The notes under the pieces are model-generated. The model ran no database searches and was not told the DNA's origin. It saw nothing but the letters and a program-made list of their open reading frames with translations. Below are positions 1 through 8,271 of a stretch of DNA of 64,000 nt, in pieces. A program made the position numbers and the translations under genes. This DNA comes from Epibacterium sp. Ofav1-8 (GTDB taxonomy: Bacteria; Pseudomonadota; Alphaproteobacteria; Rhodobacterales; Rhodobacteraceae), in the NCBI RefSeq assembly GCF_022348185.1, contig NZ_JAKRFD010000012.1:1-64000 (forward strand), in the 5' to 3' direction. The stretch's first letter is position 1, and every line of letters starts with the position of its first letter.

Positions 1-236
1 GACAGCGACCCAAATGAAAAGATCAGGGCAAATAGCATTACGCCCAACAGAAAAACCGACAAGACATAGAAATGCACCCGAAAGATCTGGTCCCTGAAAG
101 TCTTGATCTCCGCAATATCGGGACTTTTGAGCGTAATCGCTCGCGCGAGCGTATGCCAGTAATCTGCCAGATCATACGCGGGCAGGGATTTGTAATCGCG
201 AGGGCGTTCGGGTTCGGACCAGCGGTTGCTTACCAT
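1..236 (-). CDS. Small membrane protein, N-terminal part (cut by window edge); possible T6SS immunity protein
   Basis: The reading frame opens at an ATG at 236 and runs off the window after about 78 codons. The start lies inside ATGGTAA, overlapping the stop of the VasX-like gene upstream, which indicates translational coupling. The visible part is about 55 polar residues followed by a hydrophobic segment rich in V, L, F and G, most simply a transmembrane helix. VasX-type toxins are usually followed by a membrane immunity protein, and the position and coupling suggest that role here. That is inference from context; I do not recognise the sequence, and the rest of the protein is outside the window. 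Confidence 0.55.
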   Translation of the reverse strand, partial: MVSNRWSEPERPRDYKSLPAYDLADYWHTLARAITLKSPDIAEIKTFRDQIFRVHFYVLSVFLLGVMLFALIFSFGSL

Positions 237-2956
237 AGTGTTTTCCTTGGCACCGTCAGGGATTTTTCAAATGTGCCACCGTGGGGGACGCGGGCCAGGC
301 GGACGTCTATTTGAACAGATTGATACTTGGGGTCGTAGTTTCCACGCGGGATCGCGGCGACAGCAACTCCAGGAGAGACAAAGCTGAGTTGCAGGCCACT
401 GATGTTCTCAGTTTGCACCCACATGGCTGGCCCGGGTTGCTGGTGTCGCAGTGTCGCAGTGGCAGAAAGGCGCGACATGTCTGCTGCGCGCTGCAATGTG
501 CCACAACGAATTTCGATTTTTCCATCTTTCTTCAGATCATCCGTCAGGGTGAGCTGGGATGTGACGTCCAGGTAATAGAGCACTTCTTGTTCGAAGTTCC
601 GTTTCATACGTTTGTAATCTGGCGAGGTATTATCAGCCAATCCCTTTGCCACTCGAATTGACTCGGAAACGGGCTGAAGTCTCTTCCTATCCCAGTATTC
701 GTCTGACGTTCCCCAAAAGCCCAATTTCACCCACATCTCGCGATCCGAATAGGAAAACAGAGAGACGACGAAGCCGATGGCAATTGCGGCGACCGCCACC
801 AGACCAAGCCCCCATCCGATCGGGCAAAGCAGGATAAGCGCACCCACCGCCATCAGGCCATTGCCGGTCGCCATATAGGCATCACCACGGTGCACCCCTT
901 CGATTGCCATCGCGGCGCTCATTGCAACGCCAATAGCCCCTGCTGCCCGCGCCGACCACCCCAACGCTTTGCTTGCAATCGCGCGACCACCAAGTGTGGC
1001 GTTGGAGGCCGTGGCGCCGCGCAGCATTGCATTGTTCCCAAAAACTTCGGCCAGAACTGTGCGCGTGGCGGCGCTGTTTGCGCGCCCGACAATTGTCTTG
1101 GTGACCTCATAAGTGGCTTCATACGCGCCTGCAAAAGCAGCAGTCAGTTGCGATTCCGCACCTCCTGCGATTTGGCCGATATCCGAAAGGTTGCGGTTGG
1201 CGCTGGACCGCGCATTCAGACTGGTCATCACACTTAATGTGGCGGCGACAAGACCGAAGCCATTTACGCCGAGGTCGAAATTTTCCGCCCGGCGGGCAAA
1301 AGAGTGAAACGAGGAAGAGAACTCCAGATCGATCTGTGCGTGAAACTCGACGACACCAATTTGGCCACTCTGTCCCGTGGTCTCCGTCAGCAGTGTCCTG
1401 GCCGATACGGCGTCCCCCAATTGTTCGAGTTCCGAGGGCATTTCCGCTGCGCCGTAACCTTCAGGTGTCAGCATGTTGACGAAGGCCTGTTGCAGATCAT
1501 CAGCCGTGTGAAACTGCACGGACTCGCGAAAAAAGACCGTGGTCAATCGCCGTGCGGAGCTTCCACTCTGCATTGCGGAAGCGGCGGCGACCTGGGTGCC
1601 GTAAACGGTAAAAAACGCACTGAGAGCAGGTTTGAAAATACGGTGAGTTTGCCTTCCTGACGAAATCGCGATGCCCACAGCCTTGGTTGCATTCACCAGC
1701 TTTTCCAGCCATGACTTGTTCTCGGGAGCGGATTGAAGCGTGACGGCGCCCTGTAGGCCAAAGCGATCATTGAGGATTGCGGCGATCTGCCGAGAACTGG
1801 CAGCAGCGGTCATCACGCGGGCCGCCAGAAAAAGCCAAAATCCGATGACTTCTGTATGATCAACCGGATGGTTCTGAAGGCTGTAGCGTTTGGATACCGT
1901 CTCGCAGGCGTCTTCGAGGGCTTTTAGAGTCCCAAAACCAGTACGTGCCACCAATTTGTCCCAACACTGGGCTAGGGCGGCGGACGTGTTTTCAAGACTC
2001 TGTACCGTATTGTCGAGCCGTGCGTACTCAGCCTCGAATTCTTTTGATAGGGGGCCATCAAATAGCCCAAGCATTGCGGAGGTGGATATTTCATTATCCG
2101 CATTGAGATTCTCAACGGCCTTTCCGATCACCAGAGGGTATTGGTGTTCTATCAGGAAGTTGCTGAGTGTGGTGGAGTACACCGTCATCAATCCCAGCAA
2201 ATCCTGTGTTTCCCCAACGGGGTCATGCAAAGCCACAAGGACGCCTGTGTCCTTGGTGCTTTGGCAATTCAGAATCCGACCGGAACGCTCGATCTCCACG
2301 CCGGTATGGCGAATGGCGTTCTCTAGGGTGTAGTCCTTTTGCGGAAATGCCTGTGAGCCCTTGCGAAAGGCGGGCACTCGTTTTTCGAGATCGGTGATTG
2401 GGGCGCAGAAATCCCCTGACCGGGCGGCGAGGTCTACTTTGACCATCACCTTTGCACGAAAGGTGGCGTTGTTCTCGGCTTCGTCGAAGAAACGCGTAGG
2501 CCAGAGTGTTTCACTGTACGCGACCCACGCCTCCGGAGTGTCTTTCGGCACGAAGAGGAACGGGTACTGCTTGCCTTCTTGCGTCCAATCACCGCTCGCA
2601 GCGCCATCGCTCCATTGGTACTTGGTGAATGTGTAAGGAGGTTCGATGTTCTGTGCGACATCTTCGCGATAGATCCCGCAGTTCTCATCATCAGCGTAAG
2701 TGGTGAATTTGAATACCTGCATGTTGCCGTTGTGAAAAACATACACCCACCCTTTGCGGATCCGGACCAGTTCATGGTGGGATAGATCATCGATGCTGGC
2801 AGGGGGTGTCGGCAGAGGCGCGCCTGCATCCTTCATGGCAAGAAGAGTTTCGGATTTCAGGGCAAAACGGACGGGAAAGATCGGAATAATACTGGGGTCG
2901 CAGGCGGCGACGGCACCTTCGGTGTCATTCTCTTCGGAAAATTCATCTTCGCTCAT
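230..2956 (-). CDS. VasX-like type VI secretion effector (membrane-active toxin)
   Basis: 908 residues from the ATG at 2956, chosen because it forms an ATGA overlap with the stop of the DUF4123 gene; an in-frame start 39 nt upstream is possible. After an acidic N-terminus, the stretch around IIPIFPVRFALK, with RKGWVYVFHN about 45 residues later, matches the N-terminal region of VasX / BTH_I2691-type effectors. The middle is helical. A hydrophobic block at roughly residues 680-735 contains several possible membrane helices, followed by about 170 soluble residues. Known relatives are delivered by the type VI system and depolarise target membranes. No VgrG, Hcp or sheath gene is in view, so this is an effector island whose apparatus lies elsewhere. 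Family assignment is fairly secure; activity is inferred. Confidence 0.7.
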   Translation of the reverse strand: MSEDEFSEENDTEGAVAACDPSIIPIFPVRFALKSETLLAMKDAGAPLPTPPASIDDLSHHELVRIRKGWVYVFHNGNMQVFKFTTYADDENCGIYREDVAQNIEPPYTFTKYQWSDGAASGDWTQEGKQYPFLFVPKDTPEAWVAYSETLWPTRFFDEAENNATFRAKVMVKVDLAARSGDFCAPITDLEKRVPAFRKGSQAFPQKDYTLENAIRHTGVEIERSGRILNCQSTKDTGVLVALHDPVGETQDLLGLMTVYSTTLSNFLIEHQYPLVIGKAVENLNADNEISTSAMLGLFDGPLSKEFEAEYARLDNTVQSLENTSAALAQCWDKLVARTGFGTLKALEDACETVSKRYSLQNHPVDHTEVIGFWLFLAARVMTAAASSRQIAAILNDRFGLQGAVTLQSAPENKSWLEKLVNATKAVGIAISSGRQTHRIFKPALSAFFTVYGTQVAAASAMQSGSSARRLTTVFFRESVQFHTADDLQQAFVNMLTPEGYGAAEMPSELEQLGDAVSARTLLTETTGQSGQIGVVEFHAQIDLEFSSSFHSFARRAENFDLGVNGFGLVAATLSVMTSLNARSSANRNLSDIGQIAGGAESQLTAAFAGAYEATYEVTKTIVGRANSAATRTVLAEVFGNNAMLRGATASNATLGGRAIASKALGWSARAAGAIGVAMSAAMAIEGVHRGDAYMATGNGLMAVGALILLCPIGWGLGLVAVAAIAIGFVVSLFSYSDREMWVKLGFWGTSDEYWDRKRLQPVSESIRVAKGLADNTSPDYKRMKRNFEQEVLYYLDVTSQLTLTDDLKKDGKIEIRCGTLQRAADMSRLSATATLRHQQPGPAMWVQTENISGLQLSFVSPGVAVAAIPRGNYDPKYQSVQIDVRLARVPHGGTFEKSLTVPRKTLW

Positions 2957-4254
2957 GTTGTTTGGCTTCTCAAATTGTCTTTCAAATGGTTCCAAATCTG
3001 CTTGGATCGTACTAAGGGGGACAGCTCCAGATGCGGGTCGACTTGGCGCTCAAGGTCAGAAAAAGACACGCCTTTAGACTGCGCGAGCAAGTTCGCACGA
3101 ATGAAGTTGTAGGACGCCAGTTCGACGCTGTAATTTTGGCTGCGGCCCTGTTGATACAAATCTGCAATGCGGTTTTTGTCGGTGAATCTGAGTAGAGAGG
3201 GATGGTCTTTTTCCAGCGCACGGGTCACTTTTTTGATGAAGTCAGCCCGCCGCATGCCTCCGGCCACCTCAAGATCACCGGACCGCAAACGAACAGGTCC
3301 CTTCTTTCTGTCGCGGTCTAGAACCGGACGTATGAAGACGTTTTCATCCTCGCGTAGAATGATGACACTGTGGACGATAGGGTCATGCCACACTGCAACA
3401 AAAGGTGAGGCGCCGTCCGTCTTGTGGTGCTCCAGAACTGTGGCGTTTCCCGGTTCCCAAAATCGGAAGTAATACCATTTCCCAGAGGCATTCTGGAGTT
3501 TGGTGAACTTGCGGCAGTGGCTCCATACCGTGTCGAAGGTCGCGTGCGAGCGAACAAACAGCCCGACGTGTCGATGCCACAGGTGTAGGCTGCTCTGATC
3601 GTCGGCTTGTTCAGGCAAATGCGTGAACAACAGCCTGGTGAAATCACTGGCGATGTCTAACTCGACCAGGTAAGGCGCCGCGTGGCGATATTCTTTTGCC
3701 GCGTCTCCTTTGAACAAGGAACGATTTGGCAGTTGTGACGTCTCGATCAGATCAGCAAGCCCCATGGCCTTTGCCGCATCAAGAATCGCGTAGGTTTTTA
3801 ACGCCGGGACGTCTCCGGCCTGCCCATAGTGCGTGTGTTCAAGCTGTGATGGAACAGGTTGGCCAAACAGGTCTTCTGTTAACGCGTCTGGCACCGTTTT
3901 GCGCGGCCACTTACCAAGTTGTGCATCCAGCGGAGGCGTGGCCGAGGTCGTTCTGATGGTCAAGAACTCAGCAGGCCGCGAGGAGCCTCGCTCCTCGAAC
4001 TCCGGAAAAAGCACTACAGGTATCGCGGCTGAAACGCTTAGGGTCGGGCGCGCGTACTCGGTGGGATAGTGGTCTGCAGGCTGGCATTCATCAACCCATA
4101 GGATGCGGTAACCCTGTTTCTCCAGATGCTCTGCCAAGCGACGAATAGCGGTGTCATGACTGTTCGCCCAAATCGCAGCCCGACAAGAGACCTCTTGAGC
4201 GTCATCTCCTCTCACCAACAGGACATCTGCGATCCATGACTGAAAATGCGCCAT
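2953..4254 (-). CDS. DUF4123-domain T6SS effector adaptor/chaperone
   Basis: 433 residues from ATG 4254, which has a GGAG ribosome site 8 nt upstream; a TTG 12 nt earlier lacks this. The N-terminal 130 residues are a variable region. The middle carries the DUF4123 pattern: TYAILDAAKA, then an aPYLVEL segment, then a WHRHVGLFVRS and YYFRFWEP block. DUF4123 proteins (Tap/TEC family) load specific effectors onto VgrG. The gene directly precedes and overlaps the VasX-like effector, the usual adaptor-effector order, so the effector downstream is its likely cargo. The C-terminal 150 residues are not recognised. Confidence 0.72.
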   Translation of the reverse strand: MAHFQSWIADVLLVRGDDAQEVSCRAAIWANSHDTAIRRLAEHLEKQGYRILWVDECQPADHYPTEYARPTLSVSAAIPVVLFPEFEERGSSRPAEFLTIRTTSATPPLDAQLGKWPRKTVPDALTEDLFGQPVPSQLEHTHYGQAGDVPALKTYAILDAAKAMGLADLIETSQLPNRSLFKGDAAKEYRHAAPYLVELDIASDFTRLLFTHLPEQADDQSSLHLWHRHVGLFVRSHATFDTVWSHCRKFTKLQNASGKWYYFRFWEPGNATVLEHHKTDGASPFVAVWHDPIVHSVIILREDENVFIRPVLDRDRKKGPVRLRSGDLEVAGGMRRADFIKKVTRALEKDHPSLLRFTDKNRIADLYQQGRSQNYSVELASYNFIRANLLAQSKGVSFSDLERQVDPHLELSPLVRSKQIWNHLKDNLRSQTT

Positions 4255-5159
4255 TCGAAACTCCAAAAACAGCAGTCACCTAACAACCATACGGAGATCG
4301 GGCAAGCGGCCAAACCACCATAGTCGGCGGTGTTCTGCCTGATCAGTCCTCTTCGGGAGAGAGCGAATGTTGTTTCCGCGGAGTGAGGAAGGCGGCACGT
4401 TTATCCTAGTGCTTTCATCAAGGTGTATTTCCGCGGTCCATTCGAGTTTCGAGCTGTTACCTGTGAGGTGTCATTCGCAGGAGCTGTTGCAAAAGGTATC
4501 GGGGGCCTGCCCCTGCCATCTTAGTGCCACCTTTCTTTTCAACTGATCGCTGGAAGGGGCGGGAGGTTACGATGGTTGCCTGTCCTGCAACCAGAAATTC
4601 TGCACATTCCGCAACCGTATCATCCGAGGCGGTTCTTGACTTTTGCGCCCCCTTCCAACTGCCAAGATACAGCCCAGAATAAGCCCCGCCTAATGCCTCC
4701 CGAAACTCGCGCTCGGGTTCGGTCAATGGACAGTTTGCGCAATCTGCCTGGTCGGGTGCAGGACGCTTGAGGGCAGCTACCCTTGACCTCCGGCGCCAAC
4801 GTGACAATCGCCGAAGGGGTAGGCGATTCGGGTTGGAATCGCACAAATTGTAGCAATTTTAGGATCAATGCCCCTCCTGACGGTCAATTGTTGATCGATC
4901 TCTGTGGCTGCAGCGCGCCTACATTCAGCGCCAAAGGGGGACAGCTTTGAGTTGAAGGGCGAGGTGCCCATGAAACCTACCCAGAAGAGCAAAAATTAAC
5001 TAATATTCAAGAAATCATATGGTTAACGATTGGTTAATCAGTGCCCGAAATCACTCTTGGGTAGAGTGCTCGTTTTTGGAAACCGGAGGGGGTGTTTGAC
5101 CGTCATTACGCTAAAGATTCAAAGCTATACCAAAGTATCTAAAATTGTTGATTTTGAAT
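4255..5159. other. Intergenic region between T6SS module and curli locus; no supported gene
   Basis: About 900 bases with no gene I can support. Three short minus-strand frames (4457-4846, 4620-4868, 4777-4992) overlap in staggered reading frames. The frame at 4457-4846 reads partly protein-like (a CANCPLTEPEREFREALGG stretch), so it may be the residue of a decayed gene or a dispersed intergenic element. I found no convincing start, ribosome site or family. The last 170 bases (about 4990-5159) are much more AT-rich than the rest and are the likely promoter region for the curli genes. Confidence 0.4.
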
Positions 5160-5243
5160 ATGACCCATGACCAAATGCTCCAGACGTTCACGCAGATCGG
5201 TTTCGATCTACTGGGGGAGCGTAAGGCGTTGGCCTTTTTTTAA
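5160..5243 (+). CDS. Possible 27-residue leader peptide upstream of curlin
   Basis: A short frame ATG-ACC-CAT-GAC ... TTT-TTT-TAA encodes 27 residues (MTHDQMLQTF...LAFF) and ends 21 nt before the first curlin ATG. Its last codons form the descending arm and T-run of a terminator-like hairpin. No good ribosome site is visible before it, and it has no run of one amino acid as in classical attenuators. It could be a leader peptide, the remnant of a longer gene, or chance. Confidence 0.25.
   Translation: MTHDQMLQTFTQIGFDLLGERKALAFF
5223..5241 (+). terminator. Terminator/attenuator-like hairpin in curli leader
   Basis: AAGGC (5223-5227), loop GTTG, GCCTT (5232-5236), followed by further T residues to 5241. 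The stem is only 5 bp but has the shape of an intrinsic terminator. It lies between the promoter region and the first curlin gene, so it could reduce read-through into the operon. Confidence 0.4.
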
Positions 5244-5264
5244 TAGTAAAAACAGGAGCTTAAT

Positions 5265-5939
5265 ATGAGAATATTCGCTGCCGCGGTCACTGCGATGCTT
5301 GCGACCGGTGCACTCGCTGACAACAATGAAATCTTCATCAACCAGCTTGGCAACTCGAACGCTGTGGGCTCTGCCTCCACACCTGCAACGCAGGATGGGA
5401 CGCGCAACACCATGCAATTCACCCAGCGCGGGCACAGCAACGGCATCGGCCTGGATGCAAATGCACCAAACGCGCTGCAGGGCGCTCTGCAGGAAGGTGA
5501 CCGTCAGACGATGGAAGTCACCCAGCCGGGCAACCGCAACCTTGCGCGCCGCCTCGAGCAGGATGGTGGAGATCGCAATGAAATGTTTGTCCGTCAAAGC
5601 GGCAACGACAACCTGCTGAGCCTTCTGCGCCAGAACGGTGACAAGAACGACGCAAGCGTCATTCAAAGCGGCAACCAGAACAATGGTTCCGCGCGTCAGG
5701 TGGGTGACAACAATATTCTGACCGTTCTGCAGAGCGGCCACCGCAACGACTTCGACATCCTCTCCGGTGATTTTGGTGTGAATGGTCGTCCGGGCAGCTG
5801 CTTCTCCTGCGACGTCACGCTGACGCAATCCGGGAACGACAACTACGCGAATGTCTGGCAGCAGGACACCAATCAGATGGCCACCATTACGCAAAGTGGC
5901 CACGGCAACGCTGCATACACCATGCAGAGCGCCAACTAA
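5265..5939 (+). CDS. Curlin-repeat amyloid subunit (CsgA/CsgB-like), first paralogue
   Basis: 224 residues with a signal peptide ending GALA|DNN and an AGGAG ribosome site 6 nt before the ATG. The mature protein consists of repeats with the curlin core QxGxxN, seen as QLGNSN, QRGHSN, QPGNRN, QSGNDN, QNGDKN, QSGNQN, QVGDNN, QSGHRN, QSGNDN and QSGHGN. In the family these stack as a beta-solenoid and assemble outside the cell into curli amyloid fibres. Near the C-terminus is a CFSC pair, unusual because E. coli CsgA has no cysteine. It is longer than E. coli CsgA (about 150 residues). A paralogue follows 102 nt downstream. Major subunit versus nucleator cannot be decided from sequence. Confidence 0.88.
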   Translation: MRIFAAAVTAMLATGALADNNEIFINQLGNSNAVGSASTPATQDGTRNTMQFTQRGHSNGIGLDANAPNALQGALQEGDRQTMEVTQPGNRNLARRLEQDGGDRNEMFVRQSGNDNLLSLLRQNGDKNDASVIQSGNQNNGSARQVGDNNILTVLQSGHRNDFDILSGDFGVNGRPGSCFSCDVTLTQSGNDNYANVWQQDTNQMATITQSGHGNAAYTMQSAN

Positions 5940-5952
5940 GTGTGTTGACCTC

Positions 5953-5980
5953 GGGTCCGGTTCTGAATGGGGCCGGACCC
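5953..5980 (+). other. Hairpin between the two curlin genes
   Basis: GGGTCCGG (5953-5960) pairs perfectly with CCGGACCC (5973-5980) across a 12-nt loop, 13 nt after the first curlin stop. No T-run follows, so it more likely protects or punctuates the curlin mRNA than terminates it. Confidence 0.45.
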
Positions 5981-6041
5981 AATCGTATTGGAATGTTTAG
6001 GTTTCGAGCCTAAGCTGTTATTGAAAATGGAGACTCTCCAA

Positions 6042-6728
6042 ATGAAGAAAATCGCCTTTATCTCCAGTGTGTGTGCCGTTCTGGCAACCGCTGCTGTTGC
6101 AGATAACAACGATATTTGGATCAACCAGATGGGCAATGGCAACGTTGTCGGTGATGCCCTGAACCCGGTTACTCAGATCGGTAATCAGAATGAAATGACC
6201 CTGACCCAGGGCGGTGATGGCAACGCGATTGGCTCGCGTTCCCTTCAGCAGAGCCCGGCACCGACATGGCCCGGCGCGACCCAGCTTGGCTACTCGCAGA
6301 AAATGGTTGTGACCCAGCCCGGCAACCGCAACAGTGCTGAATTGCTTCGGCAAAAAGGCGGTTCGAACAACGATATGAGCATTCGCCAGAGCGGCAACGA
6401 CAACCGGATTGTGAATTCTCATCAGCACGGCGATCAGAACACGTCGGACGTTGTCCAGAGCGGCAATCGCAACTTCGGCAACGCGACCCAGGTCGGCGCG
6501 AACAACCTGCTTGAGGTGCTCCAGTCCGGCAACGACAATGATTATGACGTCTGGCAGGGCGGTTTTGCGTCGGGCACCCAGCCTGGTGCGTGTCAGTCGT
6601 GCGACATCCTGATCCGTCAGGGTGGCAACGATAACTCTGCAAACGTCTGGCAGCAGGACACCAGCCAGATGGCTCAAGTGATCCAGAGCGGCAGCGGCAA
6701 CAGTGCCTATACCAAACAGATGCGTTAA
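6042..6728 (+). CDS. Curlin-repeat amyloid subunit (CsgA/CsgB-like), second paralogue
   Basis: 228 residues from ATG 6042, chosen because MKKIAFISS starts a normal signal peptide (cleavage near AVA|DNN) and GGAG lies 9 nt upstream; the open frame extends 75 nt further 5' without support. It has the same repeat plan as the preceding gene, with QMGNGN, QIGNQN, QGGDGN, QPGNRN, QSGNDN, QSGNRN, QVGANN, QSGNDN, QGGNDN and QSGSGN motifs. It also has the same terminal block, including a CQSC pair followed by NVWQQDTSQMA. The two are clearly duplicates and probably co-assemble in one extracellular fibre. Confidence 0.88.
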   Translation: MKKIAFISSVCAVLATAAVADNNDIWINQMGNGNVVGDALNPVTQIGNQNEMTLTQGGDGNAIGSRSLQQSPAPTWPGATQLGYSQKMVVTQPGNRNSAELLRQKGGSNNDMSIRQSGNDNRIVNSHQHGDQNTSDVVQSGNRNFGNATQVGANNLLEVLQSGNDNDYDVWQGGFASGTQPGACQSCDILIRQGGNDNSANVWQQDTSQMAQVIQSGSGNSAYTKQMR

Positions 6729-6737
6729 GCATCTTGT

Positions 6738-6763
6738 CCTCCCCCTCTGACCAGAGGGGGAGG
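6738..6763 (+). terminator. Perfect 11-bp hairpin after the curlin pair
   Basis: CCTCCCCCTCT (6738-6748), loop GACC, AGAGGGGGAGG (6753-6763), 10 nt after the second curlin stop. No T-run follows. It probably acts as a processing or partial-termination point, giving more curlin mRNA than mRNA for the assembly proteins downstream. Confidence 0.55.
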
Positions 6764-6823
6764 CACCACAGCTTTCCAGTCGTTGAGCCTTAGACCCGTG
6801 ATTTTAGCTTTTCATACTCTCAG

Positions 6824-7198
6824 ATGCTGCGCGTTCTGAAACTCTTCCCTTTGGCGTTGATCTTGCTGTGCCCTCCGACGTGGGCGCAGGGATTGAACCA
6901 GATGGCCTGCAAGATTGTTATTGAGCGGGACGGCGACGATGTGCGCGCCTTTGCAATCGCACAAGCCCTGCTCCGATCCAAAGCCAAGTACAAGTTCAAA
7001 GCGAGCAAAATCAGTGCGTCAGGGCTGGGGGCTTCAGAACAGAAGGGCGAAGAGGAATTGCCTGCTCAGGAGGTCACGGTCTTGTCTCAAGTCCGGTTTA
7101 ATCTTGAGGCGAACGGTTGGGTCGACTTCGAGCTGAGTGTCACTGAGCAACTCACTGGTGCCACCTGCACGGCAAAAGAAACCGTTAGTCAAAACTAG
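6824..7198 (+). CDS. csgH: CsgH-like curli chaperone (inhibitor of premature amyloid formation)
   Basis: 124 residues: a signal peptide (MLRVLKLFPLALILL, cleavage near TWA|QG) and a small beta-rich domain with two cysteines, one in MACKIVIER and one in GATCTAKE. Size, export, central charged stretch and position between curlins and csgF fit CsgH, the alphaproteobacterial counterpart of CsgC, which stops curlin polymerising in the periplasm. Identity is low enough that I rest partly on context. The next gene starts 9 nt after the stop, so they are co-transcribed. Confidence 0.55.
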   Translation: MLRVLKLFPLALILLCPPTWAQGLNQMACKIVIERDGDDVRAFAIAQALLRSKAKYKFKASKISASGLGASEQKGEEELPAQEVTVLSQVRFNLEANGWVDFELSVTEQLTGATCTAKETVSQN

Positions 7199-7207
7199 GA
7201 CGAGAGA

Positions 7208-7777
7208 ATGCGCTATACATGGGTGACGATCAGAGCCGCCGTGTTGTCGTTGGCCGTCAGCGTGTCAATGACCGCGCCGGCATTCTCTGACAATTCAGAA
7301 ATCCATGTCGAGCAGGTTGCCGAAACCCTTCGGATGAAGCCTGCGCATACCACGTCTCCGGTTTTTGGGAATGCTGCTGAGGTTGTTCAGCCTGCACCTC
7401 AATCCCTGAACTTGCAGTCACAAAGCACGATTGGCGTTACAAAGAGCCTGTCCATTGTTGAGCAATTGGGTTTGCGCAACACGGCAGAGGTCGCGGTAAT
7501 CGGGACACGGAATTTTACCCTGCAACGGCAGCAGGGGGCGCTAAACGAGTCCAAAATCGACATAAATGGGTCGCGGAATAATATTCTTGTAGATCAAAGC
7601 GGTTTGCGCCTGAATTCAGAGATAAATGTTGCTGATGGGGCACAGAAAACAATTCTTCACATTCAAAGAGGCAGAGGTGACGGACGGAGCGGTGACTCGA
7701 TCGATTTGTCTGGTACAACTGCGCAACGGTTGATCGTTGTTGATACCCCCCTTGGGCGACGCGTTCTTGAGCGCTGA
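7208..7777 (+). CDS. Third curlin-like secreted protein; possible nucleator or minor subunit
   Basis: 189 residues with a signal peptide (cleavage near AFS|DN) and a GGACGAG ribosome site. After a 60-residue non-repeat N-terminal part come degenerate curlin-type strands of about 22 residues: VEQLGLRNTAEV, LQRQQGALNESKI, VDQSGLRLNSEI and IQRGRGDG. The QxGxxN core is weaker than in the two main curlins and the C-terminus is basic (GRRVLER). A divergent, basic-ended curlin between subunit and secretion genes suggests a nucleator (CsgB-like) or minor subunit anchoring the fibre. That role is inferred. Confidence 0.6.
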   Translation: MRYTWVTIRAAVLSLAVSVSMTAPAFSDNSEIHVEQVAETLRMKPAHTTSPVFGNAAEVVQPAPQSLNLQSQSTIGVTKSLSIVEQLGLRNTAEVAVIGTRNFTLQRQQGALNESKIDINGSRNNILVDQSGLRLNSEINVADGAQKTILHIQRGRGDGRSGDSIDLSGTTAQRLIVVDTPLGRRVLER

Positions 7778-7808
7778 TATGCATCTCAGCCAGCCTTTGG
7801 AGTAAGAA

Positions 7809-8228
7809 ATGATTAAGCACTTCGTAGTCATGACAGCAGCTTGTCTATTCTCGGTGTCAGCGGCATCCGGAAGCGAATTGGTTTACCGGCCAATCAACCC
7901 CTCTTTCGGTGGCAACCCGCTCAACAGTGGGCATTTGCTGCAGCTTGCTGAAATACAGAACCAGCATCTGGACAGTAATGCCTTTGGAGATTTGTTCGAG
8001 GAACCAACCCTTGCGGATGAATTTGCCGACGCAATTCGAAATGGCATGATCACGATTGCTGCGGGCGAGCTTTTGGACGCCGTTGTTCAGCGCGAGAACC
8101 CCACCGGTACAATGGATCTGGACGGAGCCATAGTGAGTTGGGTCACCTCTGGTGATCGCGTCACTGTCACCATCAACGATGGTGTTTCCACCAATACGCT
8201 GGACCTCCCGATCCCGGTTCAAAACTAA
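7809..8228 (+). CDS. csgF: CsgF, curli assembly factor
   Basis: 139 residues with a signal peptide (cleavage near ASG|SE) and GGAG upstream of the ATG. The mature N-terminus ELVYRPINPSFGGNPLNSG is the CsgF signature; in E. coli this segment plugs into the CsgG pore to couple secretion to fibre nucleation at the cell surface. The length matches the family (about 138). It lies 31 nt after the curlin-like gene and 43 nt before csgG. Confidence 0.93.
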   Translation: MIKHFVVMTAACLFSVSAASGSELVYRPINPSFGGNPLNSGHLLQLAEIQNQHLDSNAFGDLFEEPTLADEFADAIRNGMITIAAGELLDAVVQRENPTGTMDLDGAIVSWVTSGDRVTVTINDGVSTNTLDLPIPVQN

Positions 8229-8271
8229 TCCACGATATATCGCATATCTCCGAGAGGGCCGACGCGAACTA

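Noticed and set aside
6018-6677. Minus-strand frame opposite the second curlin, with valine/alanine repeats
   Set aside because: The repeats only mirror the curlin repeats on the other strand. The plus strand has signal peptide and ribosome site.
5265-6728. Short repeats in the curlin genes considered as a CRISPR or tandem-repeat array
   Set aside because: The repeats are at the protein level (QxGxxN) with variable codons and no regular spacer.
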